Assembly: GCF_001641285.1 (NCBI RefSeq)
Contig: NZ_CP014841.1
Coordinates: 434,001-498,000, forward strand
Length of the DNA stretch: 64,000 nt
From: Dyella thiooxydans
GTDB taxonomy: Bacteria > Pseudomonadota > Gammaproteobacteria > Xanthomonadales > Rhodanobacteraceae
Direction: 5' to 3'
This document shows, piece by piece, positions 17,206 through 27,007 of this stretch (the first letter of the stretch is position 1; each line of letters opens with the position of its first letter). Below the pieces are notes generated by a model that made no database searches, was not told the origin of the DNA, and worked only from the letters and a program-made list of their open reading frames with translations. The translations under genes and the position numbers were made by a program.

Positions 17206-17585
17206 GCAGGGCGTCGGCCGTTCGTTCGCGCGACCACGTGCCACCGCTGCTCCGTGGGCTGGGCTTCCTGTTGATCCTGGTGGCCAGTGCGGTAGCCGGC
17301 ACGATGGAGCATCGTTCCGCCCTCGACGCGCGCGCGCGCCTGGCCCGGTTGCGGGCGCATGCCGATGCGGTGGCGCAGACGGCTGCCGAGAACGGTCCGG
17401 ACGAATCGGTGGCGCTGGAGCTTCGCCTGCTGCGCCTGCAGTTGCGGGAGCATGATTTCTCCGACCGCGTATTGGAGAACCGTGCGTTCCAGGTGCTTGG
17501 CTCGATCGGCAGTCTGCTGGTGGCGCTGTCGTTCCTGGTCGAGGCACAAGCGAAATGGCCGCGTCGGCCACGCGCGCAGGAGTGA
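17202..17585 (+). CDS. Small membrane protein coupled to M20 peptidase
   Basis: This 127-residue protein has two hydrophobic segments, near residues 18-33 (RGLGFLLILVASAVAG) and 95-115 (LGSIGSLLVALSFLVEA), with a helical Arg/Ala-rich region between them. No family is recognised. Its ATG overlaps the peptidase stop (ATGA), implying translational coupling and a possible partner role, for instance anchoring or assembly. That is inference from position only. It ends with a basic tail. Confidence 0.7.
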   Translation: MSRASAVRSRDHVPPLLRGLGFLLILVASAVAGTMEHRSALDARARLARLRAHADAVAQTAAENGPDESVALELRLLRLQLREHDFSDRVLENRAFQVLGSIGSLLVALSFLVEAQAKWPRRPRAQE

Positions 17586-17660
17586 TGGCGGCAGGTCCGT
17601 GCCGGATGGATTGCCGGTGCCGGGAGAATCCTCGCGGGCCGGCGACAACGATCCGCGCGC

Positions 17661-18590
17661 TCAAGCCGACGGCGTGCCGTCTGCCGTAGCCGTGTGCTCG
17701 ACCCACACGCGGGTGCAGTTGCGTCCCGCCCGCTTGGCTTCGTACATGGCCTTGTCCGCGTGGGCGATGGCCTGCTCCACGACCAGGCCCGGTTCCATCC
17801 GGGCGATGCCGAACGACATGGTGACGTGGATCGAGGCGTGCCCATCCAGGGGGATCAGCAGTGCGGCCACGCTTTCGCGCAGGCGCTCGGCCAGTGCATG
17901 GCCGGTGTCCAGGTCGGTGTCCGGCAGGCTCAGCAGGAACTCCTCGCCGCCATAGCGGAACAGCTTGTCGTAGGGGCGCAGCTGCTTCATCAGTTGCCGG
18001 GCGGAGGCGGCCAGCACGCGGTCGCCGGCCGGATGTCCCCAGGTATCGTTGACGCGCTTGAAGTGGTCGATGTCGATCATCACCACGCAGCACGACTGCA
18101 CCGCCCGGTCCACCCGTGCCTGCTGTTCGCGCAGGACGCCGAGCATGCCGATCCGGTTGCCGGCGCCGGTGAGCTCGTCGAGGCTGTACAGCGCGTTCTC
18201 CAGGTCGCGTCGCAGCGTAAAGATCTCCAGCCGCAGGTTCTCCAGCTCGCGGGCGAACGCATCGAAGTCGGTGACCGACACGGATTGCCCGTTGCCGAGC
18301 GAGCCCAGCAGCTTCGCCGCCAGCCCGTGCATGCGCTCGTGCTGTTCCTCGATCGCCGCGAACCCGGGGTGCCGATGCAGCACGTCCGGCGCATCCTCGT
18401 AGTACCAGCGTCCGAACGGGCAACGGTGATGTGCGTCCGGAGCGACGTCGTCGGGCTCCCCTGGCAGGTCGCACACGAGGGTGCGGATGACGGCGTCGTA
18501 CCACTGGTTATGACGCTGCAGCGCCAGGTCGAGCTGCTGCAGGGCGGACTGGATGGAGGCGCGTTCGGCGTTGATGGTTTGTCTCCGCAA
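17661..18590 (-). CDS. dgcZ: CZB-domain diguanylate cyclase (DgcZ-like)
   Basis: This protein of about 309 residues has an N-terminal chemoreceptor zinc-binding (CZB) domain. Candidate ligands are H27, C57, H84 and H88, whose spacing (30, 27, 4) equals that of E. coli DgcZ (H22, C52, H79, H83). A GGDEF domain follows, with active-site GGEEF (about residues 214-218) and an RPYD (RxxD) inhibitory site five residues before it. It should make c-di-GMP and be inhibited by zinc. The start is doubtful: TTG at 18590 directly follows a stop codon with no ribosome site, while ATC at 18575 has GGAGA upstream and would give exactly the E. coli numbering. Confidence 0.9.
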   Translation of the reverse strand: MRRQTINAERASIQSALQQLDLALQRHNQWYDAVIRTLVCDLPGEPDDVAPDAHHRCPFGRWYYEDAPDVLHRHPGFAAIEEQHERMHGLAAKLLGSLGNGQSVSVTDFDAFARELENLRLEIFTLRRDLENALYSLDELTGAGNRIGMLGVLREQQARVDRAVQSCCVVMIDIDHFKRVNDTWGHPAGDRVLAASARQLMKQLRPYDKLFRYGGEEFLLSLPDTDLDTGHALAERLRESVAALLIPLDGHASIHVTMSFGIARMEPGLVVEQAIAHADKAMYEAKRAGRNCTRVWVEHTATADGTPSA

Positions 18591-18709
18591 CTATGACCGC
18601 GTCGGCAAACCGGCGGTATCCGGAGGATGTTATCGGCAGCCTCCTGGCGGAGCTGAAGCCCCGGTCGTTGGGCGTCCTCCCGTTGCGGCGCATCCGGCGC
18701 CGGAGCCGG

Positions 18710-19069
18710 TCATCCTCCCGGCAGGCTCACCACCGGCGCGAAGCCCCCGAAGATCATGCGCTTGCCGTCGAACGGCATGTCGCCGCCGGCGGTCACCCGT
18801 GGATCGTTCATGAACTTCGCCATGCCGGCGTCGCGCGTGGCCTTGTCGGGCCACTCGATCCAGGAGAACACCACGGCCTCGTCGTCCCTGGCCTGCACCG
18901 CGCGATGGAAATCGGTGAGCTTGCCGTGCGGAACGTCGTCGGCCCAGCACTCCATGACGCGCACAGCGCCGTACTCCAGGATGATCGCGTCGAACGTCCC
19001 CGCGTGCTGGATGAACGCATCGCGCCGGGCGACCGGAACGGCGATCAGGAATCCATCGATGTAGGACAT
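18710..19069 (-). CDS. DUF1428 family protein
   Basis: This protein of about 119 residues begins MSYIDGFLIAVPVARRDAFI, with an ferredoxin-like alpha/beta dimeric fold signature typical of DUF1428 (E. coli YbaA). The conserved VMECWADDVPHGKLTDFHRAV block and the SWIEWPDKATRDAG segment are both present. AGGAGA lies five bases before the ATG at 19069. It is a single gene between the cyclase and the GspE-like ATPase; the terminators on either side are not clear. The biochemical role is unknown. Confidence 0.9.
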   Translation of the reverse strand: MSYIDGFLIAVPVARRDAFIQHAGTFDAIILEYGAVRVMECWADDVPHGKLTDFHRAVQARDDEAVVFSWIEWPDKATRDAGMAKFMNDPRVTAGGDMPFDGKRMIFGGFAPVVSLPGG

Positions 19070-19162
19070 GGTGCTCTCCTCGGTAGCGAAGTGACTGGGG
19101 ACCCGCCCGGACACGACGGGCGTACGACCCCCGATTCGACACCCGCGCCGGTGAAGCCGCGG

Positions 19163-20842
<1,680 letters not shown>

Positions 20843-21035
20843 CGTGCCCCCTGTGGCAACCGTTCGTAGAAATAGCACTCCGGTGGAAAAGGATCGTGAC
20901 CGGCGTCAATCCGCACGGCGTCAGCCGTGGGCGTGATCCGGGAAGGATGCTGGATCGGCATTTGCCGGAGATGGACGATGATGGGGAACGATGCCGGCGC
21001 GGGCCGGTCGAAGGCGTCTTCAGGAGGATGGACGG

Positions 21036-21374
21036 ATGCAACGGCGAAGCAAGATTCGATGGAGCCTGCTGCTGGCGGTGGTGCTGCTGGTGGCGGGCGG
21101 GGCGGCTTTCGGCGGCCACTGGCTGGCGGGAGACCTGGCCAGGGCGGAGGCGTTCCGCTCGATCCCTCCCGGCCCTGACGGCATCGCCTGGATCGCCTGT
21201 CGCGGCACTCTGGCGGCACAGGCGCCGGGCACGGCGTCGGACGATCCGCAGGGGCTCTGCCAGCGTGTCGCCGAACGGGTCTGTCACGGGCCGGCGACCT
21301 ACCTCGATCTCGGCGCCGGCGAACCCCAGGCCAACCGGTTCCGCGAGCGCTTCCGCTGCGCAAGGCACGGCTGA
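21036..21374 (+). CDS. Hypothetical protein with N-terminal membrane segment
   Basis: This 112-residue protein has a basic start (MQRRSKIRWS) and then a hydrophobic segment (LLLAVVLLVAGGAAFGGHWLAG), which serves as a signal anchor or signal peptide. The rest contains three Cys and a mixed charge region; no domain is recognised. AGGAGG lies eight bases before the ATG at 21036. It is divergent from the GspE-like gene and is followed after 200 bases by another exported small protein; a shared role is not established. Confidence 0.65.
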   Translation: MQRRSKIRWSLLLAVVLLVAGGAAFGGHWLAGDLARAEAFRSIPPGPDGIAWIACRGTLAAQAPGTASDDPQGLCQRVAERVCHGPATYLDLGAGEPQANRFRERFRCARHG

Positions 21375-21574
21375 TCGCCGACGCGCGATACGTGGGACGG
21401 GCCATGACCTGTGGCCTTCTCGTGACCTTTGGCGCATCGAGGCAGGGCGTGGTGCGGTTAGCCTGCGCCAGCCGTCGGTCCGCATGCGGACGGCGCGCGT
21501 CGCGGGCACATCGCCAAACCCCTGGCGGCCCGCGTGCATCCATCTCCCCCGATGCCACAAGGAAACAGGTCCCC

Positions 21575-21949
21575 ATGAACAAGACCCACGCCAATCGTCC
21601 GCGCTCCCTTCGCGGCATGCGCCTCGCCGTGGTTGCTGCCCTTGGTCTCGTCGCTTCCGCGGCCGCTTTCGGACAATCCACGACCGGCTCGGTGTTCGGT
21701 CATGCACCGGCCGGTGACGTAGTTGCTGCGCACAGCACCATCAACGGAAACCAGCGCAAGACGCATGTGGGCGCTGATGGCCGCTATTCGCTGCGCGCGT
21801 TGCCGATCGGCGTATACGACGTGACTCTTGAAGTGGACGGCAAGGCGGTAAAGGTCCATCCGAGGGTGCCGGTGATGGTCGGTCGCGGCAGCCAAGTCAA
21901 CTTTGACTGCACGCAAAGCGATTGCGCAAAGGCGGCCGACCGCTCCTGA
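21575..21949 (+). CDS. Orphan exported carboxypeptidase-regulatory-like domain protein
   Basis: This 124-residue protein has a signal peptide (MRLAVVAALGLVASAAAFGQ after a basic start). Next comes STTGSVFGHAPAGDVVAA and DGRYSLRALPIGVYDVTLEVDG, the short beta-sandwich domain seen at the N-terminus of Oar-like TonB-dependent receptors. Here it stops after that domain, without a plug or barrel. It ends with two Cys (CTQSDC). It is likely periplasmic or exported. A strong terminator follows, so it is an intentional short gene, not an obvious truncation within the window. Confidence 0.75.
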   Translation: MNKTHANRPRSLRGMRLAVVAALGLVASAAAFGQSTTGSVFGHAPAGDVVAAHSTINGNQRKTHVGADGRYSLRALPIGVYDVTLEVDGKAVKVHPRVPVMVGRGSQVNFDCTQSDCAKAADRS

Positions 21950-22004
21950 ACCGCCCGGCACCAGGCGTCGGAAGAGCGTCGCCGGATCACGGTGTTGCCG
22001 ACAG

Positions 22005-22034
22005 CCCGACGCCCCTGGCGTCGGGTTCTTTTTT
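22005..22034 (+). terminator. Intrinsic terminator after 21575 gene
   Basis: A perfect 9-bp stem (CCCGACGCC / GGCGTCGGG) with a 3-base loop is followed by TTCTTTTTT. It ends the preceding plus-strand gene and lies before the convergent GST gene. Confidence 0.93.
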
Positions 22035-22042
22035 GTGGCCGA

Positions 22043-22783
22043 TCAGGCCGGTGCCGGCTGCGTGCCGGCCACCCATGCATGCAGTGGGAAGTACTGCCGC
22101 ATCATCCGTTCGACATAGTCCACCAGGTTGGGGCGGGCTTCCACGACGCGTCGCAGGGGCGTGTCGAAGAACGGCGTGGAAACGCCGGCCAGCATCGCGA
22201 ACGCGGTGGCGTCGACGCCAGATGATGCTTCGCCCATCAGATGCCTGCGGTCGCCGAGCAGCTGAGCCAGCGCATCGATCGAGCGCTCGCCGAGCGTGGC
22301 GATCTGGTCCGGGGCGTGACGGCCGATACCCTGGGCGCGCAGGTCCGCCTGCTTGCGATCCTGCAGCAGGCGGCGCATCTGCTCGCGCTCGACCTCCGTC
22401 GCGCCGCTGGCGAACTGCGAGGGGCCCTTGGCGAAGTTGCCCGGGTCGATCCAGCGGAACCAGACCAGCGCGAAATACAGGTGGTCCTCCAGCAGTCGCT
22501 CGATCGCCCAGGCTTCCGCACGCTGGCGTGCATCCAGGCTGGCGTCGAGATCGACGCCGTACCTGCGCTCGATGTGCGCTCGGATGAAGGTGGAATCGCT
22601 GATCGTCTCCTCGCCGTCCACCAGGTAGGGCAGCTTGCCGTTCGGCGCCTGCGGGGGAATCGACGCGACCTTGTCGTAGGCGAGCCCGGCCATCTGCAGC
22701 TGCACCTCGGTCTTCATCACGAACGGGCTGGAATCGGGCAGGCCGAAGGCGGGTCGGGTGGCGTACAGCGTGATGTTGGACAA
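22043..22783 (-). CDS. Glutathione S-transferase family protein
   Basis: This 246-residue protein has a thioredoxin-like N-terminal half (ITLYATRPAFGLPDSSPFVMKTEVQLQMAGLAYD, with a typical NGKLPYLVDG turn). A helical C-terminal domain with DARQRAEAWAIERLLED and HLMGEASSGVDATAFAML follows. The C-terminal style resembles the metaxin/FAXC-like GSTs rather than classical GSTs, and the N-terminal glutathione Ser/Cys position is not clear. The start is TTG at 22783, with GGGAG eight bases upstream. Activity not established. It ends a short distance from the terminator of the plus-strand gene. Confidence 0.85.
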   Translation of the reverse strand: MSNITLYATRPAFGLPDSSPFVMKTEVQLQMAGLAYDKVASIPPQAPNGKLPYLVDGEETISDSTFIRAHIERRYGVDLDASLDARQRAEAWAIERLLEDHLYFALVWFRWIDPGNFAKGPSQFASGATEVEREQMRRLLQDRKQADLRAQGIGRHAPDQIATLGERSIDALAQLLGDRRHLMGEASSGVDATAFAMLAGVSTPFFDTPLRRVVEARPNLVDYVERMMRQYFPLHAWVAGTQPAPA

Positions 22784-22939
22784 GGCCGTGGCTCCCTGGC
22801 TGAAGAGACGCCATCTTCGAGGTGGCCTGCTGACAGCGTCGTGTCAGCAGCCACGCTCCGAGGTAGATTGGGCGGCACCTGGGCCGCACCGGCCGGGCCG
22901 CCTCCGTGGCCTGCTTCCTGGACCGACAGGGGAACCGCC

Positions 22940-23503
22940 TTGACCATCGCGATGCTTCGAAGTCTTGCCGCCTGTGGCCTGCTGTGGATGGCTGCGGCGG
23001 CGTCATCCTCCGCCATCGCCCAGGCCTCGCCGCCGGCCACGCCGGTGCCGGCCGCCCGCGCCTCGGATGTGTCCTCGCTGGACGCCATCATGGCCGCGGT
23101 CTACGACGTCATCTCCGGCCCCAAGGGCCGGAAGCGCGACTGGAACCGCCTGCGCTCGCTGTTCGTTCCGGGAGCGCGGCTGATCGCCGTGCACACGGGC
23201 AAGGATGGCGTGAACACCGCCCGCGTCATGAGTGTGGAGGATTACATCCAGGCAGCCGGTCCGTTCCTCGAGGGCGAGGGGTTCTTCGAGCGCGAGACGC
23301 ATCGGGTGATCGACCGCTACGGCGACATCGTCCAGGTGTTCAGCACCTACGAGTCGCGCCATGCCGCATCCGACGAGAAGCCGTTCCAGCGCGGCATCAA
23401 CAGCTTCCAGCTGATGTACGACGGCCATCGCTGGTGGGTGGTGACGATCTACTGGCAGGGCGAGCGGCCGGACCGGCCGATTCCCAGGCGCTACGGCGGC
23501 TGA
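22940..23503 (+). CDS. Exported NTF2-fold (SnoaL-like) protein
   Basis: This 187-residue protein has a signal peptide (MLRSLAACGLLWMAAAAS...AQA) and an NTF2-like cone with RLRSLFVPGARLI, SVEDYIQAAGPFLEGEGFFE, ETHRVIDRYGDIVQVFSTYES and NSFQLMYDGHRWWVVTIYW. TTG at 22940 has AGGGGA six bases upstream and is preferred; ATG at 22952 would lack proper spacing. No catalytic residues are evident. It converges on the potassium-channel gene with 6 bases between stops. The role is unknown; such proteins often bind small ligands. Confidence 0.75.
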   Translation: MTIAMLRSLAACGLLWMAAAASSSAIAQASPPATPVPAARASDVSSLDAIMAAVYDVISGPKGRKRDWNRLRSLFVPGARLIAVHTGKDGVNTARVMSVEDYIQAAGPFLEGEGFFERETHRVIDRYGDIVQVFSTYESRHAASDEKPFQRGINSFQLMYDGHRWWVVTIYWQGERPDRPIPRRYGG

Positions 23504-23509
23504 CGCGTA

Positions 23510-24712
23510 TCAGGCGGGCGCCTCCGGCGTCTGGAACACGCGGTGCAGTACGAAGTCGGCGTTGATCTCCTCGCCGGTCATCAGCATCGCCACCAGTTCG
23601 CCACCGAGGATCTGCGGGGCGATCAGCACATCCGGCTGGGCCAGTTTCACGCGGCCGAGGTAGCTGGCGTTGTTGACCGCCGCCACCGTGCGCACGCCCC
23701 TGGCGATCTCGCGCACGGCGAGCACCACGAAGGCGTTGTCCGAATCGTTGTCCAGCATCGCCATCACCGCCTGTGCCTTGTCTGCGCCGGCCTGGCGCAG
23801 CACGTCGCCATCGCTGGGATCGCCGAACACGGCATCCACGTCGGCCGGCAGCGCGGTATCCGGCGCGCGTCGCAGCAGGCGCGTGACGGGCTGGCCGCGG
23901 CGGCTGAGTTCGCGCCAGGTGTTGACCGCCAGCGGCGTGTCGCCGACCACGACGAAATGGTTCTCGCGTTTCATGCGGCGTCCCTTGTGATTGACGATGC
24001 GTTGCAGGCTGCGGCTCACCATCGGTGCCACCACCGCGGTCAGCGAGGTGGCGAACACCGCCACGCCGAGCACGATGATCGACACCGTGAATAGGCGGGC
24101 GTCGGCGGTCTGCGGGGTGATGTCGCCGTAGCCCACCGTGCTCATGGTGACCACGGCGAAGTACAGCGCCGTAGGCAGGTCGGCGATCTGCGGCCGGAAG
24201 GCGCTGCCCTGGTAGTAGGCGCCGAAGGTGGCGTAGAGCAGCAGCATCGCCACCGAGGTCAGGGCGAACAGCGTGCCCGAGGTCAGGCTGGAGTGATCGA
24301 AGCGCCGCCAGGCCGACAACAGCAGCAGCGGCAGCACCGCGAAGTAGATCAGGGCGTGGAGCCCGTGCGGCGCCTGCCCGATCGCTACGCTGGTCAGCGC
24401 GGTCAGGCTGAGCAGCAGCGCCAGGGTCCAGGCCAGCCGCGAGCGCATCAGCAGCCCCAGTGCCGACAGCAGCATGCCCGCGCCGATCAGCAGCGGCGGG
24501 AGCGATCCGGGCGGCAGATCGTGTCGCCCCTGCACGAGGTCGCCGAGCACGGTGTGCAGCGAGCCCGCGGGCAGGGCCTGCAACAGCCAGCGGCCGCCCA
24601 GCGCCAGCAGGACCGCCAGCGGCCATTGCGGAAACCAGCGGTCGGCCCGGGCGACCGCCGCCCAGGCGGTCAGTCGCTGGCGAAGGCGTTGCGTGGTGGA
24701 GGGTTGCAGCAT
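23510..24712 (-). CDS. kch: Voltage-gated-type potassium channel (Kch-like)
   Basis: This 400-residue membrane protein has several hydrophobic segments, a pore loop with the selectivity filter TVGYGD (residues 192-197), and from about residue 250 a cytoplasmic RCK/TrkA-N domain starting NHFVVVGDTPLAVN. This follows the layout of E. coli Kch, which is similar in length. It forms a potassium-selective channel in the inner membrane, presumably gated by ligand binding in the RCK ring. The ATG at 24712 is the first in frame. No transporter partner lies nearby. The physiological trigger cannot be read. Confidence 0.88.
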   Translation of the reverse strand: MLQPSTTQRLRQRLTAWAAVARADRWFPQWPLAVLLALGGRWLLQALPAGSLHTVLGDLVQGRHDLPPGSLPPLLIGAGMLLSALGLLMRSRLAWTLALLLSLTALTSVAIGQAPHGLHALIYFAVLPLLLLSAWRRFDHSSLTSGTLFALTSVAMLLLYATFGAYYQGSAFRPQIADLPTALYFAVVTMSTVGYGDITPQTADARLFTVSIIVLGVAVFATSLTAVVAPMVSRSLQRIVNHKGRRMKRENHFVVVGDTPLAVNTWRELSRRGQPVTRLLRRAPDTALPADVDAVFGDPSDGDVLRQAGADKAQAVMAMLDNDSDNAFVVLAVREIARGVRTVAAVNNASYLGRVKLAQPDVLIAPQILGGELVAMLMTGEEINADFVLHRVFQTPEAPA

Positions 24713-24855
24713 CGGGGCCAGCGGTCGCAGAGCGAAGTGGTCGAACGTTACGACCTGCGCGCGCCGAATAAAACTCCGTCAGGCTCTCCGCGTGCCGCTG
24801 CCTCCGTTACCCGCCGCCCGCCTCCGGCCGGCGACGCCCGTCGAGGCGCGGCGGC

Positions 24856-25647
24856 TCAATCCTCGCCGTCGTCCCGGGGCAGCTGTTCCGGCTCGGCCCA
24901 GCGCAGCTGGTGGATGTCGAACTGCTGCTCCAGCAGCGGTTTGACGATCAGGAAGTAGGGCGAGATGTCGAAGTCGCGCGGGGCGAACAGCCGCGAGTTG
25001 CGGATGTGCAGGATCTCGCGACGCGCCTGCCGCGCACCCTTGCGCCGGCGGTCGGCCGGTTCGACCAGGGGCAGGATCGGGTAGCGCACGCTCTGGAAGG
25101 CATCGGCGATCAGCGACGAACAGATCGCCCGCGTCGGGTCGCCGCTGCCCAGCGCCAGCAGGCGGCGACGCAGGTGGCCGGGAATCGGCGGGGTGGGCAT
25201 CAGGTAGCGCATAAGGTCGACGATGTTCTTCACGTCGTACTGCTGGCCGAGTCGTCGCCGGGCGTGCTCGATCACTGCCGCCAGCTCCTCTTTGTCGAGC
25301 CCGATCGGCCGGCAGATGCGGGTGTGCATGCTCTTGTAGCTGTGCAGTGCGACGGCGCGCACGCCATCGGCCACATCGGCTTCGATGAGCACGTGCGGTC
25401 CCAGTTCGGGTCGCTCCGCCAGCATTGTGTCGCCGACGTACAGCGCCGCGTGCGACCAGCTCGACTGGGTGAGGTATTTCACCGCCGTGCTGAAGCGGCT
25501 GCTGCCCTCCACCAGCAGCACGTCGCCCTTGCGCAGCGAGAACTGGAGCAGCCGGAAGCGGGACGTGCTGAAGTGCATTTCCACCGGGCGCGGCTTGGCG
25601 AGGAAATCCGCCAGGCGGCGGCCGAGCCAGTCCAGGGGATGGAACAC
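24856..25647 (-). CDS. YiiX-like permuted papain-fold hydrolase
   Basis: This 263-residue protein resembles the YiiX/YebB-like lipid- or peptide-cleaving family (peptidase C92, a circularly permuted NlpC/P60 fold). A GDVLLVEGSSRFSTAVKYLTQSSWSHAALYVGD segment supplies His (about residue 66). The downstream AICSSLIADAFQ supplies the nucleophile Cys (about 176). A short hydrophobic N-terminal region could attach it to a membrane. GTG at 25647 is the start, with GGAGG eight bases upstream. The substrate is unknown; members act on amide or acyl bonds. Confidence 0.85.
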   Translation of the reverse strand: MFHPLDWLGRRLADFLAKPRPVEMHFSTSRFRLLQFSLRKGDVLLVEGSSRFSTAVKYLTQSSWSHAALYVGDTMLAERPELGPHVLIEADVADGVRAVALHSYKSMHTRICRPIGLDKEELAAVIEHARRRLGQQYDVKNIVDLMRYLMPTPPIPGHLRRRLLALGSGDPTRAICSSLIADAFQSVRYPILPLVEPADRRRKGARQARREILHIRNSRLFAPRDFDISPYFLIVKPLLEQQFDIHQLRWAEPEQLPRDDGED

Positions 25648-25826
25648 GCCGTCGTCCTCCAGTTGTGGGACGTCGGCAGCTTAGCCGGTTCCCCCGGGAT
25701 CCGGTGCCGGCCCCGGCTTCCCGTTCTCGTCTTGACCTTGCCCGGCACCGGGCCGATCATCGCCGGGCGCTTCGGGGCGCCCGCGGGTCCGCGCGAAGGA
25801 CGGAGTCCACCCTCGGAGATGGCGTG

Positions 25827-26954
25827 ATGACACAGCAATCTTCCGTGACGGTGCGCAACGGCGAGCTGGTGGCCTTGCGGTTGTTCGATATCGCCTATGC
25901 GATCGACCTGGGTCGGGCCGAGGCCGCATGGCTGGCCCGGGCCGGCGCGGAAGGGCGGCGCAGCCGGTTGCTCACCGCGCCACCCAAGGCGGTGGCTTTC
26001 GACGTGCCGCCGCTGGAACTGACGCTGGAGCCGTTGACCCTCGTGCTGGACGGCGTCGAGGTTGCCGCCCGCGTCCGCGTGCGGCTCTACGACTTCGGTG
26101 TCGCCGCCTTCGCCGTGCGCGTTGCGTTGGCCGACGTGCAGTGGCCGGCGTTCGCCGCGCGCTTCAACGCGCTGGACCGTGAGGTCGGGCCGGCCGCGCC
26201 GGATACCTTGTGGACGACGCTGCGCCAGCATGTGGTCGAAGCCATCGCCCCGGCGCTGGACCGGCCGGCCGTCGACGCGTCATTGCAGGAGGACTACCTG
26301 CTCGGCGTGGTGCAGGCCTTCGACGAGCCGCTGGACGCCGCCACGCTGCGCGAACGGGTCGACCTGGCGGCGTTGCTGTCGGGCGAGTCGCGCCCGCTGT
26401 CCGAGGGAGCCCGCCGGGAACTGCTGGCGCACGGTTATTCCTACTACACGGACGACCTGGTCCTGCTCACCTGGGACCGCGCGTTCGTCTACGAACCGCG
26501 CGGCGACTCCGACGTGGCCGACGTGCTCGAGGTGGCGAACGCCCAGCTAGTCGAGTTCCGCTACTACGACACGCTGCTCGACAACGAGCTGCCCCGGATG
26601 TACGCGCGGGTGCAGGAGGCGCGCGGCACCGGCTCGCTGCTGGCGGCGCGTCGCTTCGCGCATCTTGCGCGCGGGCTGTACATGCTGGTGGCCGAGGCGA
26701 CCGAGCTCACCGAGAAGGTGGACAACGCGCTGCAGGTCACCGAGGACGTCTACCTGGCGCGCGTCTACAGCGCCGCACTCGGCCTGTTCCGCGTGCCTGC
26801 GCTCAGCGCGTCGGTCGACCGCAAGCTGGCGATCATCCGCGACACCTACGCCGCGTTGTACGAGGAGGCCTCGAGCCGGCGTTCGGAGTGGCTGGAGATC
26901 GCCATCGTGCTGCTGATCGTGCTGGAGGTCGTGTTGTCGCTGTTGCGGCACTAG
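25827..26954 (+). CDS. RMD1/YagE family protein (DUF155)
   Basis: This 375-residue protein fits the RMD1/DUF155 family. It shows AYAIDLGRAEAAW near the N-terminus, LLAHGYSYYTDDLVLLTWDRAFVYEPRGD, DVADVLEVANAQLVEFRYYDTLLD, and a C-terminal single membrane segment (IAIVLLIVLEVVLSLL, about residues 356-371). The family is shared by bacteria and by mitochondria of fungi and animals (RMD1, RMND1) and has no defined biochemical activity. The start at 25827 has GGAG upstream. It is probably an inner-membrane-anchored protein facing the cytoplasm. It is followed 53 bases later by the threonine aldolase gene. Confidence 0.88.
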   Translation: MTQQSSVTVRNGELVALRLFDIAYAIDLGRAEAAWLARAGAEGRRSRLLTAPPKAVAFDVPPLELTLEPLTLVLDGVEVAARVRVRLYDFGVAAFAVRVALADVQWPAFAARFNALDREVGPAAPDTLWTTLRQHVVEAIAPALDRPAVDASLQEDYLLGVVQAFDEPLDAATLRERVDLAALLSGESRPLSEGARRELLAHGYSYYTDDLVLLTWDRAFVYEPRGDSDVADVLEVANAQLVEFRYYDTLLDNELPRMYARVQEARGTGSLLAARRFAHLARGLYMLVAEATELTEKVDNALQVTEDVYLARVYSAALGLFRVPALSASVDRKLAIIRDTYAALYEEASSRRSEWLEIAIVLLIVLEVVLSLLRH

Positions 26955-27007
26955 CCTGGACGAGTCGTGCCGAACGGCCCGTGCCCCGGTGTCGGTGCCG
27001 GGGCACA

